64,000 nt of DNA. Source: Callaeas wilsoni (Eukaryota; Chordata; Aves; Passeriformes; Callaeidae). The position numbers and the translations under genes are program-made. The notes under the pieces were generated by a model. It made no database searches and was not told the DNA's origin. It worked only from the letters and a program-made list of their open reading frames with translations. The stretch spans positions 103,413 through 167,412 of the forward strand of contig VWPU01018719.1 of NCBI GenBank assembly GCA_013398955.1, given 5' to 3'. Each line of letters begins with the position of its first letter. Within the stretch, counting starts at the first letter, position 1. Shown in pieces: positions 52,214 through 63,766 of this stretch.

Positions 52214-52555
52214 GTACAAAGCCATGACGTGACCACAAATGGAATATCGCATGCAGCTCTTATCTTCACGTATTGCAAAAAATGATATAAAATAACTAGG
52301 CATATACAAAGAAGGCTAACTTAAATGATATAGGAATTGGAGGATAAGACACCAAATATGAAGACAGACTAAGGAAGCTAAAGTTCTATAATCCAGAAAA
52401 GAGGATTGAGCAGAATATGATCATAGTCTATAAATAACTTACAGGTAACAATATAGATGAAAGAAGAGAATTATTGAGAGTCCTGGTAGAGGGTAAGATG
52501 AGAAGCAACTTCCTTGAGCTAAAGAAGGAAAAATTCAACAGAAGAATATAGGCCA
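52214..52555 (+). mobile_element. Old CR1 LINE fragment
   Basis: A diverged copy of the CR1 ORF2 C-terminal region on the plus strand. Recognisable landmarks in order are a TGGAATATCGCATGCAGCTC word (consensus 'ctggaatattgcatccagttc'), AAGACAGACTAAGGAAGCTA, CCAGAAAAGAGGATTGAGCA and ATAGTCTATAAATAACTTAC. Then comes AGAAGCAACTTCCTTGAGCT near the end. The 3' terminal octamers are not recognisable. Stop codons and frameshifts interrupt the frame. The subfamily appears older than the copies at 39341 and 53728. Confidence 0.75.
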
Positions 52556-53727
52556 GACATTTGCAAAACTTAATACCTCACAGCAGCACACAAAATGATT
52601 GCATTTTAATCAAGGCGGAGTCACTTCATACCTGTAGCAGTTCCAAGTAAAACGGGTGAGTCTTGTGCCTCACAGGACACAACCCAATTCTGTGGTCATC
52701 TGCCAAATGGGGTTTGTTTTGGTGTCTGGGTGCCCAACAGCAGAGATGAATTCAAAGGAGACATCAAAGTTGAGTATAAACTTAGAAAACAGGCTGTCTA
52801 AAAGAAGTATTTTTATTTCCCCCTCCAACTTATGGGAGACAGGTTGTTAAAACTAACCACAGCCAGGAAAAAACGGCATTAACATGGCAAATGATCCATC
52901 ATAACACTTAGAGATGGACATACATTTGGTGCCCAGGATGTACCTCAAACAACATGAGAAGACTTGCTCCCAATTAATCCAAGTTGCAAATTTTCAAATA
53001 ACGTCAATGTAAGACATACCTTCTCATATAAATGAGTAAGCAGAGATTTACCTCAAAAACTGAAAAAAAGTGCATAGATGCACACCAAAGACCAGGTTCT
53101 CCTGCAAACAGCTCAAACTTTCAAAATAATATTTGATCTCCAATGTGTCTTTTCTAATGCATTCAACAGAGCAGCAGAGACCTAGGAAAACACAAGCTGG
53201 CCTTGTGACTAATATGAGATCCAGAAGGCTGCTTTGAAGGGGTAGGGGGGGAAGTTTGCCTAGAATATGATATTCTGGTTATTTCACTGCTGAATGTTCC
53301 AAGTGGCTGAAACGAAAACACACAAATTTTGGAAAGTTTATTCCTACTGAAGTGAAGTGGTGATGGACACAGTAGTGTTCCTGTACTAACCACTGACCTT
53401 TCCTACGTCAATAAAAAATACAATCTCCTCTTAGGGATGTGGGAAAAAATCCACACACCAAGGTAAGATTTTTCTATCCACACATAATGCAAAGACTTTA
53501 ACACTCTATTCCCAGTCTCATGGACATAACACACTCACTTTCCACTGGTCTCATCACTGAGACAAGGTATCTTTGCCAACTCAATCTTTTCTCCTTTCAT
53601 CCCAACAGAAAGAGCCATCCAGGTTTAAAGCTCAGAAGATCTTCTGAATAGGGGAGTGAAAAGTTAGGAGAAACAGATGGAGAAAGAAGACAGAGCCTGT
53701 GAAAACACAATTTCCATGGACAATAGA
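52556..53727. other. Non-coding DNA, nothing recognised
   Basis: AT-rich sequence lying between two CR1 copies of opposite orientation. It contains a 14-bp palindrome CAGAAGATCTTCTG at 53633-53646. No exon recognised. Confidence 0.55.
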
Positions 53728-54012
53728 AACACAGAATCATTAGGGCTGGAAAAGACCCTTAAGATCACTGAGTCCAACCATTAATCCAGGACTGCCAAGA
53801 CCAACACTAAGATCATGTCCCTCAGTGCCACATCTACGTGTCTTTTAAACGCCTCCAAGGGTGGTGACAAAAGCTCTTCCCTGGGCAGCATGCTCCTGGG
53901 CCAGATGACCCTTTCAGTGAATAGTTTTTTCCTAATATCAAATCTAAATCTCTCCTGGCACAACTGAAGCTGATTCCTCTTGTCCTATCACTTGTTACTT
54001 GGAGAAAAAGTT
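53728..54012 (-). mobile_element. CR1 LINE 3'-end fragment, 5'-truncated
   Basis: On the plus strand the antisense CR1 end begins with the terminal octamer CACAGAAT (53730-53737). It continues with GGCTGGAAAAGACCCTTAAG, GATCACTGAGTCCAACCATT, TGTCCCTCAGTGCCACATCT, TTCCTAATATCAAATCTAAA and CTTGTCCTATCACTTGTTAC. The element therefore lies on the minus strand with its 3' end at the low coordinate. Only the last 285 bp or so is present. It is the best-preserved CR1 in the window. Frames across it are relics. Confidence 0.92.
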
Positions 54013-54546
54013 CTCTTCTTACCCAGATACAAGTTGGAGCAGTATCACCTATCACTTTCACAATGAGATGCCATTTTGTAGCTGAAGCCAACAGAAGAGT
54101 CTGGGAACATCATCGTGTCATCACAAAAACTGGATGCAGGAGGACAGAGGATCTCAGAAATCCTCAGGAATTAGACAGCAACCTGTTCTCATCCTACTGC
54201 TCCAACGGATTAATGGAGGAGAAATTCTGTCAGGGGTTTTGTGGACATCTCGTCCTCAACATCTTCCTTGGACGTTACAACCCGGCAAGGCTACCTACAG
54301 CTTGGACTTTTATCACATTTGGTCTTCTGTACACATGTTGTAATTCAGGACAACCTTCACAGTCTGTCCCAAAGAAGTAAGGCAGCAAATGAATGGAATA
54401 CATTGAAATAGCTGTTTCAATGCTAAACTTAGTTTGCAAAAACTAAGCAGGTAAACGGTATTAAAACAGAACTACAGTTACAAATACAATATCATTGCTG
54501 GCTAGGATTACCGACCAATGGCACTTCAGATTGACAATCAGTGGAA
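54013..54546. other. Non-coding DNA, nothing recognised
   Basis: Sequence between the CR1 and the 39-bp tandem repeat. Overlapping frames of 105 and 69 codons occur on the plus strand without recognisable domains. Confidence 0.5.
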
Positions 54547-54624
54547 GATATTTATGTCTCAGAATCTCCTCTAATACCATTTTTGGATATTTATGTCTCA
54601 GAATCTCCTCTAATACCATTTTTG
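54547..54624. repeat. Perfect 39-bp tandem duplication
   Basis: Unit 1 is 54547-54585 and unit 2 is 54586-54624. Each begins GATATTTATGTCTCAG and ends AATACCATTTTTG. The copies are identical over all 39 bp, which points to a recent duplication or continuing copy-number change. Because 39 is divisible by three, one open frame runs through both units; the repeated residues have no known motif. Confidence 0.95.
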
Positions 54625-55954
54625 TCACAAAGTCACTATGCATATATACAAACCATAGACAGATATGTAAATTAGGTGCTCAGTGCTTGCACAAAACTAT
54701 TGAAGTTGACCAAGTATTAACTGAAAAACAATATAATGCTAAAATAAATATAGATGATGTTCATACCTTGTTGATTACACATGATAAATTAAAAAATATA
54801 TTTATTTGAACAAATACATTTCCCTAAGTCCTTCTTTTCTATGAGAAGTGTAGAGAGACTGTTACAGGCAGCAGCTATGCAGAGCTGCAGACGTGAAAGC
54901 TTGCCTCAAACATTAGCTATAAGCCCATTTTTGTTTATTACTATAGCCTATCCATTTGACATCTACCCTAATAAATGTTCTTAATGAAAAGCATTCAAGT
55001 ACACACCCTGTTCTTTGGCTTTTCCAGAGTGCTGAGGCTCATTAGACAGATTATCAGTTTTCTGCAAGAGACATCTGCACAGTTTTCAAATTTTGACTAA
55101 TAATCTCTTGAAATAAGGTTTGCAGCAGAAGACGTGCTGAGCCAAACTCATCACTAGCCTGAATCTGTGCTGATGCGATTTTTAAAGAAGTCTTTGCCCT
55201 TATCTTTAGGCATATTTTCAGGGCCAAAGTTATTCAGCGGCTATTCCCACTCTCCAAAAACCTGCAATTACTATTAAGAAAATAAAAGTACCAATCCAAA
55301 ACAATTTAAACTGAGACATTTCTGTGGTTATTCCAAGCAACAAAGTTTGTCAAACTTTTTTCACAAAGCAGTGGTAACAGTGCAAATTAGTTGCCTTTTA
55401 ACCTAGGACAAAAATACGCAAAACTTCTGCCTGATTTTCCCACATTCTAGAAACAAAAGCATGCAAGAAATGTAATGTAGTATAAACCTGAGAAAGTTTT
55501 AGTTAAAGATCCAGTTAATTTTTTCAATTGAGTAAGAATTAATATCTTTGAAATCAACACAACCAAGAAAAGATTGTGCAAAAGTCTCATAAACTCCTCA
55601 TAAGATAATCTCCCCGTGTAATAAAATACATGTATCTGAAAAATGTGAATTGCATTAGCAGCATAGGAACTAGAAATTAAACTGATTTCAGGTGTATCTG
55701 CAATCTTTTAAGCTTGTCCTGTATATTTTAAATATATTATTTAGAAATACAATTATTTTCCTGGCAGCTCAGCCATATTCTCATTGAGAGAATCACATTT
55801 TGACGTATTTTTAAGTATGATCGCAGAGGCAAACAGATAAAATGAAGGTGACATTTTTTTACTAGCCATAGGCAACTCTAGTTCTGGCTACTTACATTTT
55901 TATTTATCCCCCCAATATATATGTGGTCTGCTGCTTTTAACTTTATTGACTAAG

Positions 55955-55976
55955 AATAATAACAATAATAATAATA
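55955..55976. repeat. (AAT)n microsatellite, interrupted
   Basis: AATAATAACAATAATAATAAT-like run with one AAC interruption. Ordinary simple repeat. Confidence 0.85.
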
Positions 55977-56513
55977 GTATTCACTGGAGACTGGGTCGTT
56001 CTTGTCTAGGGATGGGAAACCAGAAAGGTCATAAGGTAAAAGAAAACTCCATTTTCATAGGAACTTTAATGCATTTCTCCTAGGGGAATTCAAGTTGCTT
56101 TGGAAAGGTTTAGACATATATTGGTGGGCCCTTTTTCACTGAGCCAAGTAAAAGCCCATCTATCTGTGCAGAATAAACTGTGTTTAATAAAAGCACAGTA
56201 AAATAGATTCCTGCAAACTTTTGGTAAAGCCTCCCTTGCATTTTATTGTCAGCACCCCAGTAACTCCACACACCCACTCAAAGCATGGTTGGGGTTGTTT
56301 CTTAACTGGCGGTACAACAGGCAAGGAAAGGTCACGGTGCTGGGAGATTTCTTTTCAGACGATGAACAGGATTAAAAGTGAATAGGTCCTGGTTAGCAGA
56401 TCACCCTAAAAGGAAACCCAGAAATGACAAGGCAGAGGCCAAAGTCCAAATTGTGTGTCAGCAATCTCCTCCCAGCAAATCTGCGGTGAAGAAGTAACTA
56501 CCAACAAAACTGG

Positions 56514-56551
56514 ATATATATATGTATATGTATACACACACATATATATAA
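56514..56551. repeat. Compound TA/TG/CA microsatellite
   Basis: Alternating purine-pyrimidine run: (AT)n, then GTATATGTATA, then (CA)n, then (TA)n. Likely length-variable. Confidence 0.85.
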
Positions 56552-58151
56552 AATCCACCACAAGTGGTGTTCATAAAATTATCCAGTCAAAAACCAAAGT
56601 AAACAAAGAGAACCCTCTCAAAGTTTACCAAATCCAAAAGCTAAAGCTACCTTTGACAGCAAAAGGGTAGTAACAGAAAATACGGAAATATCGAGATAGG
56701 TCACTTGTGTGGCCATATATCTGCCTTTTATCACCTCTTCATTGAAACTAGAAACCAGGAAGACAGGAGGGATGTTTCTGAGAAATCAGAAAGTGTCATC
56801 CAAGCACAACAAAGTACGTTCACACAACTGCAAGGAGCTTGTTTCACTCACTGGCTAGGAAGTACCACTGAGGAGTATCGCTCATCAGCTGGAACTCAGC
56901 AGCAACTTGCCATGGATGTGATCCTACTCTGCAGCAATATGGAATAAACAGGTGAGCTACTCTTACACTCAGTCATGACAGTTTTAATAGCTGCAGAAGG
57001 AAGCAATTTGCATTTCCAGTGTTTAAGCTAATGCATTCTGCTCCACAGCCAGGAACACGAACAGATATCCCTGAAGTTACTGTGTCATAGCTCAAGATCA
57101 GTGCCTTCTAAAAGCATGCTTTTCAAGACATGGGGGAAATTACTCAGAAATACTAATTAGCTACCAGTAAGAGGTTGAATACCATGACTTCACATGTTAA
57201 GTTATAACAGGATATGCCAACAGGTTAATTGGTACTGAAGCTCCTAGAGATATACTAGCAATTAAAGTTCCTGTAAGCAAACAGGAGGTGAACAGCAACA
57301 CTGGTTGGAGGTGTGGGAAAGCCACATCCAGCATGTGACGGTCACAGCAGACACCTCCAAGTGTAGACACATTTCAGTCAGGATTGGGGGCTGTTTGGGG
57401 ATCTGCTCTAGTTAGTCAAAGGAAAAATAACAGCTCCGGGAGGTTCCACCATGGCTCATGCTGGAGTCTTTTGTCAGAAATGTAGCTTTTCTACACAAAC
57501 ATTCTAAAATGTAAGCAGCATTTTAAAACACAGGGCCAGATTCCGAGAATCTTACTTCTCTGACATTTGAAATATTGAAGGGACATTGGACTTTGTTACA
57601 AGCCAGTTTCAATAGCTCTTATAATTTTTATTCAGCTTCCTCAATAGCCCATCCCAGTCCACAGTAAGCAGTGGGATGCTCACAGTAAATTAACAGTGAC
57701 ACTCTCTTCGTGACCTGCCAGGCATCTGTACTCGTACACTGTGAATGCTGACGGGGGAAGGAGGAAGGGGGAAACAAAGTGCATCTCTCTCTCGTGTGTG
57801 TCTGCACAGAGCCCTTGTTCTTCACGGAGAAATTTAACGCTGTAACTTTTGATGTTCCTTACTACTCAATCAACACCCACCGATCTAAACTTCTCTGAAT
57901 TAAAAGGACTTGGAACTCCAAACCTGATTCTCATCACTGTGAATGAATACTATAAACTTGTCTAGTGGAACAAAGGTAGAACTCTCATGTCTTCCTATCT
58001 GTAGGAGCAAAATATTTTATTTTAATTTACTCTCACAGGTATAGCATACACTTATAAAGAAAGAAAACAGTCTTTTTAATCACTTTGATCATATGTAAAG
58101 AAATCCCCACTAGATCCACATTGATCAAGGACCTTCAGTATTTAATCCAGT

Positions 58152-58189
58152 ACTATATAGTAATTATTGAACTATATAGTAATTATTGA
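58152..58189. repeat. Perfect 19-bp tandem duplication
   Basis: ACTATATAGTAATTATTGA occurs at 58152-58170 and again, identical, at 58171-58189. The unit holds a TAATTA core, so duplication also doubles a possible homeodomain site. Confidence 0.95.
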
Positions 58190-59879
58190 GTGGATTGACA
58201 GCATGTACAAAGGTTGCATTAGCTCTCAATGTTTCACAGTCTTTTCATTTAAAATCTCTGCTGTTATTCTAAAGAATGTTTAATGTTACAACACAGCCAG
58301 CAATCTTCTCTTTGTTCTTCTGGGTAGATGCTGGCATGTAGCCAGAACCATGCTAATGAGATCCTCGAGGTATGCACACAGCTTCGTTAACTGAGAGAAA
58401 TCACAGAAAAGTCATTTTATGACCTTCAAGTCTCAGATTCTGTCCTTCTAGTCATTTAGGCTCAAATGCTGAATAGGTGCTTTAGTGCCCACTGACAAGA
58501 AAATACATGCCAACAGGGGTAAAAGTAATGGTTTAGACCATCATAAATACAGGACTAGATGGCGCAGACATTGTACCGAACACTTCATTACCATGTAGAT
58601 ACATCCAAAAGTATTCCTTTTCTTGGGAGATGTACCTCTCTTCACTTTTCTGTAGCGTGCCCTGCATCTGGGATGGTATTAGGCTTCTCTTGTAGCCACT
58701 GAGACAACCAGACTGTTCAGATTTCATTTAATAAAATCCTAAGATCAGCAATAATATCTGTATTTGTTTACCAACAAACATTTACCTATTTGTATACAAA
58801 AGATGACAGAAGTCTTTTCCTAGTCCTCCACATTCTCTGTGTGCAGCTGCCCAGACTCCTGCTGCCGTGCCTGGGATTGCTGTTCTTACATAGCCACCCC
58901 CATTTTCTAAAACTTGGCTGAACATTCATAAAGCCCTGCTGTAAGCATCACAGTCAAGTCCTTTTGTTGGTTTGTTTTTTTAAATTTTAATGAAACAAAA
59001 TTCTTTCTTTCTTATTACAGACACGTACCTACACTATTCTTTAAGTAAATGTTTTTCAGTAAATGTACTGTGAATCTAACAGAAATAAAACTGTACAGTA
59101 CAAAGCAGAAAAGTAGTGTTTTCCTAATAATGTAAAAAAAAAAAAAGTAGTGAAAATGCTTATTTGAAAATATTTATCTTAAAATGTTTGTAGGGTCAAA
59201 AAGAAACAACACCAAAAATCACACATTCGAGTTTTTCTCTGGACCATTTTGTGAAAGTTTTCAGGTGTCACTGCAACAAATCCTACTAAGAAATATTGCA
59301 CCATCCTTCTCACAGAATTGTGTCAAGCTATAGGCTGTCTGAGCAACTAGATTATGCCAAAAACAACAGGTACATGGACTCTTTTTACTCATTTTGTAAA
59401 CCTGCTGCTTATGTATTCCATACTGTTAGACAGATCCTGCCACCAATGCCCACATCTCCCATAGGAGGAAAGTGTACTGAGGTCACTGGCTGAGTCCTGA
59501 CAGTGTTAATCGCTACTCAACAACTCCCTGCAGTGTCGAGCTACCATGGTCAAGCATAGATTTCTGAGTAGGTGCAGGGAAGAAAGAAACTTCACCCGAC
59601 TCTAAATGACCATTATAGCTTTGGGGAAAACAAGGTCTGATGCAAGTGGGAGCCACAATTAGAAAATCAGAATTTAAAAAGCCAACAAACTAACTCTCTT
59701 GAGAGACGACATCAATTCATGTTGGTTTGCAATTTTTTTTTTTGGGACATATAGATAATAGCCCTTTATATTTTAAATAACAATGACTTTCTATACTAAT
59801 TGTTTTTTGTGCCTCTGTACTGAAAGCTTTCAGGGCTCAGAAAGCAAGTCAAGATGCTGAACAGCATGTGTGTACACAA
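58190..59879. other. Non-coding DNA, nothing firm recognised
   Basis: AT-rich sequence. The part at 58240-58500 is repeat-free and of balanced composition (for example CATGCTAATGAGATCCTCGA) and may be conserved non-coding DNA. Runs of A at about 59134-59146 and T at about 59733-59742 are homopolymers. No exon recognised. Confidence 0.5.
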
Positions 59880-60430
59880 GATGACAGCCTCTGGCAGGGG
59901 ACACAAAGGCTTCAGAATACGGGTGAGCACAGCGAAGGGCCACCCGTGTGCGTAGGGGATGATGGGCTGTCTGCTAGAAATCTGGCAGAGTGCTCAAATG
60001 GGAGTTTGTTAGCCTGAACTTGATTTCTGTGCCTGACTGATGAATATTAACATACAATTGCTCTTGCTGAATATCTCCATGGCTCTATGGCCACTTTATG
60101 GGTGCTTGCATGTATTATTATCTCCCTCTTCCCTCTCCCCAGCCGATGGGTACTACACCCTCAGGAGTAAAAACACACACCCTTAAGACCAGGTAGATGT
60201 CTGTTACAAAGACTTTCTGCTTGATTTTAATCCAAAAGAGCTGGCATTGAGCTGCTGTTTTTTAATTAAAACCTTTTTCGCTCAGTTTTTTTTTGCCTTG
60301 TGGAGCATCTATCAATCAGGAGGAGTCACCATTGGATGCACTCAGTGGCAGCAGGCTATTTCATCCCTTCCCCCAAGCCCAGACAGCGACTTTTTCCTTT
60401 TTCCTCCCCTCCCCAACTTCATTAACTAAA
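59880..60430. promoter_or_regulatory. Candidate conserved non-coding element / enhancer
   Basis: A repeat-free, high-complexity block about 3.5 kb inside the proposed first intron. Motif-like words include CTGATGAATATTAACATACA, TTTAATTAAA (60261-60270), ATCAATCA (60311-60318, Pbx/Meis/Hox-like) followed by CACCATTGG (inverted CCAAT), and several CpGs near 59915-59960. The block is bounded on the right by a C-rich stretch near 60365-60420. Texture and motif spacing match developmental enhancers. Conservation was not tested. Confidence 0.42.
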
Positions 60431-60850
60431 TGCACTGAATAAACCTTAACATCCCAGCTAAATCCTATTGGCCCTGGATTTGCTGCTTAATGCTAAAACC
60501 CAAGCGACCCATTTTTCTCCTGTTGATACTTCTATTGCTGATGGCAGCCAGCAGAGAAAAATACCTAACTTTAAACTATTTTCACGTAAGGAACAAAACC
60601 CAGAGCATTCATCACTTGCTCTTTCTGCTGCTGCTCACAAACTTTACATAAGCTTTATGTGATGTGTCAAAGTGTCCCTTGCTTTTGGGCTTCATAGGCA
60701 GCACAGTGAGCCTGTTGCTTAGCAAATGATTACAACAGAGTGCATCTGTTATTAAAAGTGCAACTAGGTCTCTTTTAAAGGAAAAGGATCTGGCAAAGTA
60801 TATGAAAATTAATTTCTGTGCATTGACAATCCCCAATCATGATGTTGTTA
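60431..60850. promoter_or_regulatory. Candidate conserved non-coding element (adjacent)
   Basis: A continuation of high-complexity sequence with the words GGATTTGCTGCTTAATGCTA, TTGATACTTCTATTGCTGAT, TTTACATAAGCTTTATGTGA (partial palindrome), GCAAATGATTACAACAG and GAAAATTAATTTCTGTGCAT. Part of this is strongly AT-biased with clustered TAAT/ATTA cores. It may be one element with 59880-60430 or separate. Conservation was not tested. Confidence 0.33.
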
Positions 60851-61029
60851 TAAATGTCAGAAGATGGAGATCTCACTAACTGAAAATCTTGGGGAGAGAA
60901 TAACAAGGACAGTAAACGGCTTCAGTGCTACAGAATCATTTTGGTTGCTATCCTTAAGTTTTGCTTTGAACTCTTAAGTTTGTCTTTCCAATTTCACATA
61001 TGCCACAGAAAAGGCTAAAGATTATTCAT
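60851..61029. other. Short non-coding spacer
   Basis: AT-rich sequence without recognised features between the conserved-looking block and the C-rich patch. Confidence 0.5.
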
Positions 61030-61720
61030 TGTGTCCCTGCCTCCTGGCTGTCAGCCCTCACACTGCACCCCAGTTATAACTGCTGCTCGTCATCTCCCCT
61101 CAGCTCAGCGCCCAATGCTTCTTCCTTGGTCCATGATGACAAACGGGAACCTTGATGGTTCTTCCCAGCTCCTGACTCACTCTTTCCAAAGCACTCAAAC
61201 TGGGTCATCCATCCAGCTGCAAAGCCTCCCTGTGGTAGCATTAAGACCTTTGGCTCCTAGTGTCACCTGCCTTTACTGCTTGCTCCACCAGACCTCAGAT
61301 CTCTCTTCCACCTTAAAAACATTACGCCATGACCACCATGTGTTTTGCCACAACATCTGACACTCCCAAACCCTTCCCTCCCACAAATACCTCTTTTCTA
61401 CTTCTGCCACTCACATCTGTGGCTGCAGTCACGTTCTCCCATTAGCTTCGCAAGCTGCTCCACCGCTTCCCACCGCAGTGATACACCCTTGCCCTGCTGC
61501 AGGGTCCCTCTGTAGCTGCCCCTGCCCAGCACGCTTGGACCCAGGCTCCCAGCCCTCCTAAGCAGGAGGGCCACCTCACCCTCTGCTCCTGTGTCCTGTT
61601 CTTCTTCTCTGAGCCCCGAGCACCATGAGAGATGTGAACCCCTGTCCTTTGACCGGGACACCCTCTTGCCCTGTGATGGATACGTGGAAAGCAGCTCCAC
61701 ACGCAGAAAACGGAGCACTT
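61030..61720. other. C-rich, GC-elevated block of unknown origin
   Basis: The plus strand is C- and CT-rich and low in A. Open frames of 86-109 codons run on both strands (61031-61360 plus, 61398-61718 minus, 61442-61702 minus, 61591-61893 plus), as expected where stop codons are rare. None shows a recognisable domain. CpG density is only modest and well below that of the island at the end of the window. It could be a decayed CpG island, an unrecognised repeat or an alternative-promoter region. Confidence 0.45.
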
Positions 61721-63589
61721 TCCCTCACGGCTTGCAAAAGTCGCTCAACGCATTTTCAGTAATCTGTCAGAGTGGCTATTCCAGCTTGCTCTTGGGTATC
61801 CAACCAACGCAGCAGTCTTCGGATTTGACTTATATTTTTAATACCACATTTCACTTCACTTTATTATCAGACCTCAGTGCCCTACAATACTGAGGCTGGC
61901 TTCTGAGAAGGGCTGCATCCTGAAATGCCTACTCCACGGACACCCAGTCCTTTGCCCAGAAAATTCCCGCAGCATTCAGAGGCTGCAAAGGCTGAAAAGG
62001 AACAAGGAGCCTGGGCATCTCGTGGAAATGCAGCTATCTTGAATAAAAACTGTATTTATGAAGAACCTAAAAGCAAATGCAATCTAGCACTGAAGATATG
62101 TGGCACAGGTTATGATTATTAGTACGCTGTCTGGTACGAGAAGGCTTTCAAATAAAAACACTTTCTTACTGACTGTGCACTCCCGTTAATGTATTTCTTA
62201 CCAATACCACTAATGGAGCGTTCATCACGCTTCTTGCTTCTCTGAAGTAACAAGAGAAACAGATTGAACCATGTAAGAATAAAATTAAATATATCCATGG
62301 CACTACACATTATCATACTGCACACACTCTACAAATGTGTTTAAATAGGGTTCTTGAAGGAAGAAATGGCAAATGACTTCAATATTACAAAAATATTCAA
62401 ACTAGCATAAATTGGAAGGCAGGAGAGATAAGGAAGATAACCAGTAAAACAAACGCTTATAGTCTTGAGGACTTGTTTTTGCAGCAAGGACACAGATGAG
62501 AGGAAGAAAGAAGGCAAGGTCTTCTGTAAGAAACCAGCTATTCCAGACTAAAGGAAGTAAAAATATTTTTGTTCGCCTGATTATAGATAAGGACAGTATG
62601 GAGCAATACCCACAAAGGTTTTTCCTTGCCTTGAATACAGTGAGAAGCATACTAGAGAGAGGACATATTTCTTATGAGGTTTATGAGGAAGCAAATCTCA
62701 GCTTTTCTGTTTATTTTTATAAATTCTTGATGGATTTCAGCATGGCCAATTCCTGGACTCTGCTTTGAACCATTCTCAGTGATGGTTCATGAACTTTGCA
62801 CCAGGAATCTTTTTAGGGATAAGCAATGGACAAATGGACTACCAGCTGCTCAACTTCATTTTTCACTATTGCTCTACTTCTAGAACCATATACAAAAGAA
62901 ACAAACAAGACCTACAGCTAGACTGGATGGTACACACCCCCACACACTTCTAACAGACGCTTATTTATTTATTTTTAACATTTGAAGATAGACATGCAAC
63001 AGAACTGCCAGTTATGACTGCATTTTGCTGCCTATAATTTATGCCTGAGCTGTTAAAATATGTTTAGGTAATGTGCGTTAACTGAGTGTTTATTTTTCCA
63101 GTAGCACTAGCAAGGTTATCAGAAACACAAATACAAGCTGTACACTAAACATAACCACATTCACTAACAGGACATTCTAACAGATGCATAAAGGACATTA
63201 AAACATAATTTGAGGCGCACAGGAACATTTCTTTCATCTTCAAAAATAATAATATTAATAACCATAGTAATGAGGTATGAAGCCCAGACTCCTCTATTAT
63301 AACTGTTAACTTAAAACTACAATACGTTTTCTAACTTTTCTTTAGGAAACACACACTTCGAAGTTCACTTTTCCCCCACTGCACAACTCGCTGAGCGACG
63401 ACCCGTTTGTTTACTCAGGCTGTTTACACAGCAACTTAAAAACAACAGCAAGAAAAGCCCCCAGAAACATTAACACTTAAACGAAAGGTGGTAACTTCCG
63501 ATGCCAAGACAAATTCCAAAATATGGGACAATATTCCAGGTTGGTTGCTTCAGACAGTGATGCTGCTTTACAGCACGTCAGAAACTTAC
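61721..63589. other. AT-rich non-coding DNA before the CpG island
   Basis: Mostly AT-rich, with a sharp compositional rise from about 63590. A 90-codon ATG-initiated plus-strand frame lies at 62496-62768; see findings. No repeat family recognised. Confidence 0.55.
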
Positions 63590-63757
63590 TCGCCTCTGCC
63601 TTCCTAATCCCTCCGCTACCCCTGCGGTCTCCTCGGCCTCTCCCCGCTTCACGTTAAACTTGCAGGAAACCACTAACCGGAGGCACACGGACACACAGCG
63701 AGCAGGCTCCGGATGATATTATCGCCTTCGAGCGCCGGAGTCCCGGCTCAGGCGGGG

Positions 63758-63766
63758 TTACTCACC
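63758..63766 (-). other. Splice donor G|GTGAGTAA (minus strand)
   Basis: Plus-strand TTACTCACC at 63758-63766 reads GGTGAGTAA on the minus strand; the preceding exon bases are CG. Six intron bases, GTGAGT, match the metazoan donor consensus exactly. Its location at the edge of a CpG island gives it more weight than a chance match elsewhere. Confidence 0.6.

Larger units (their letters stand above)
54625..58151. other. AT-rich non-coding DNA, nothing recognised
   Basis: AT-rich sequence holding two microsatellites (AAT type at 55955-55976, TA/CA type at 56514-56551). No exon or transposon recognised. Confidence 0.55.

Noticed and set aside
51850..52278. 142-codon minus-strand open frame
   Set aside because: It runs antisense into an old CR1 fragment at its right end and has no recognisable domain.
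54495..54809. 104-codon plus-strand frame with a repeated peptide
   Set aside because: The repeated residues come from the 39-bp tandem duplication; there is no known motif.
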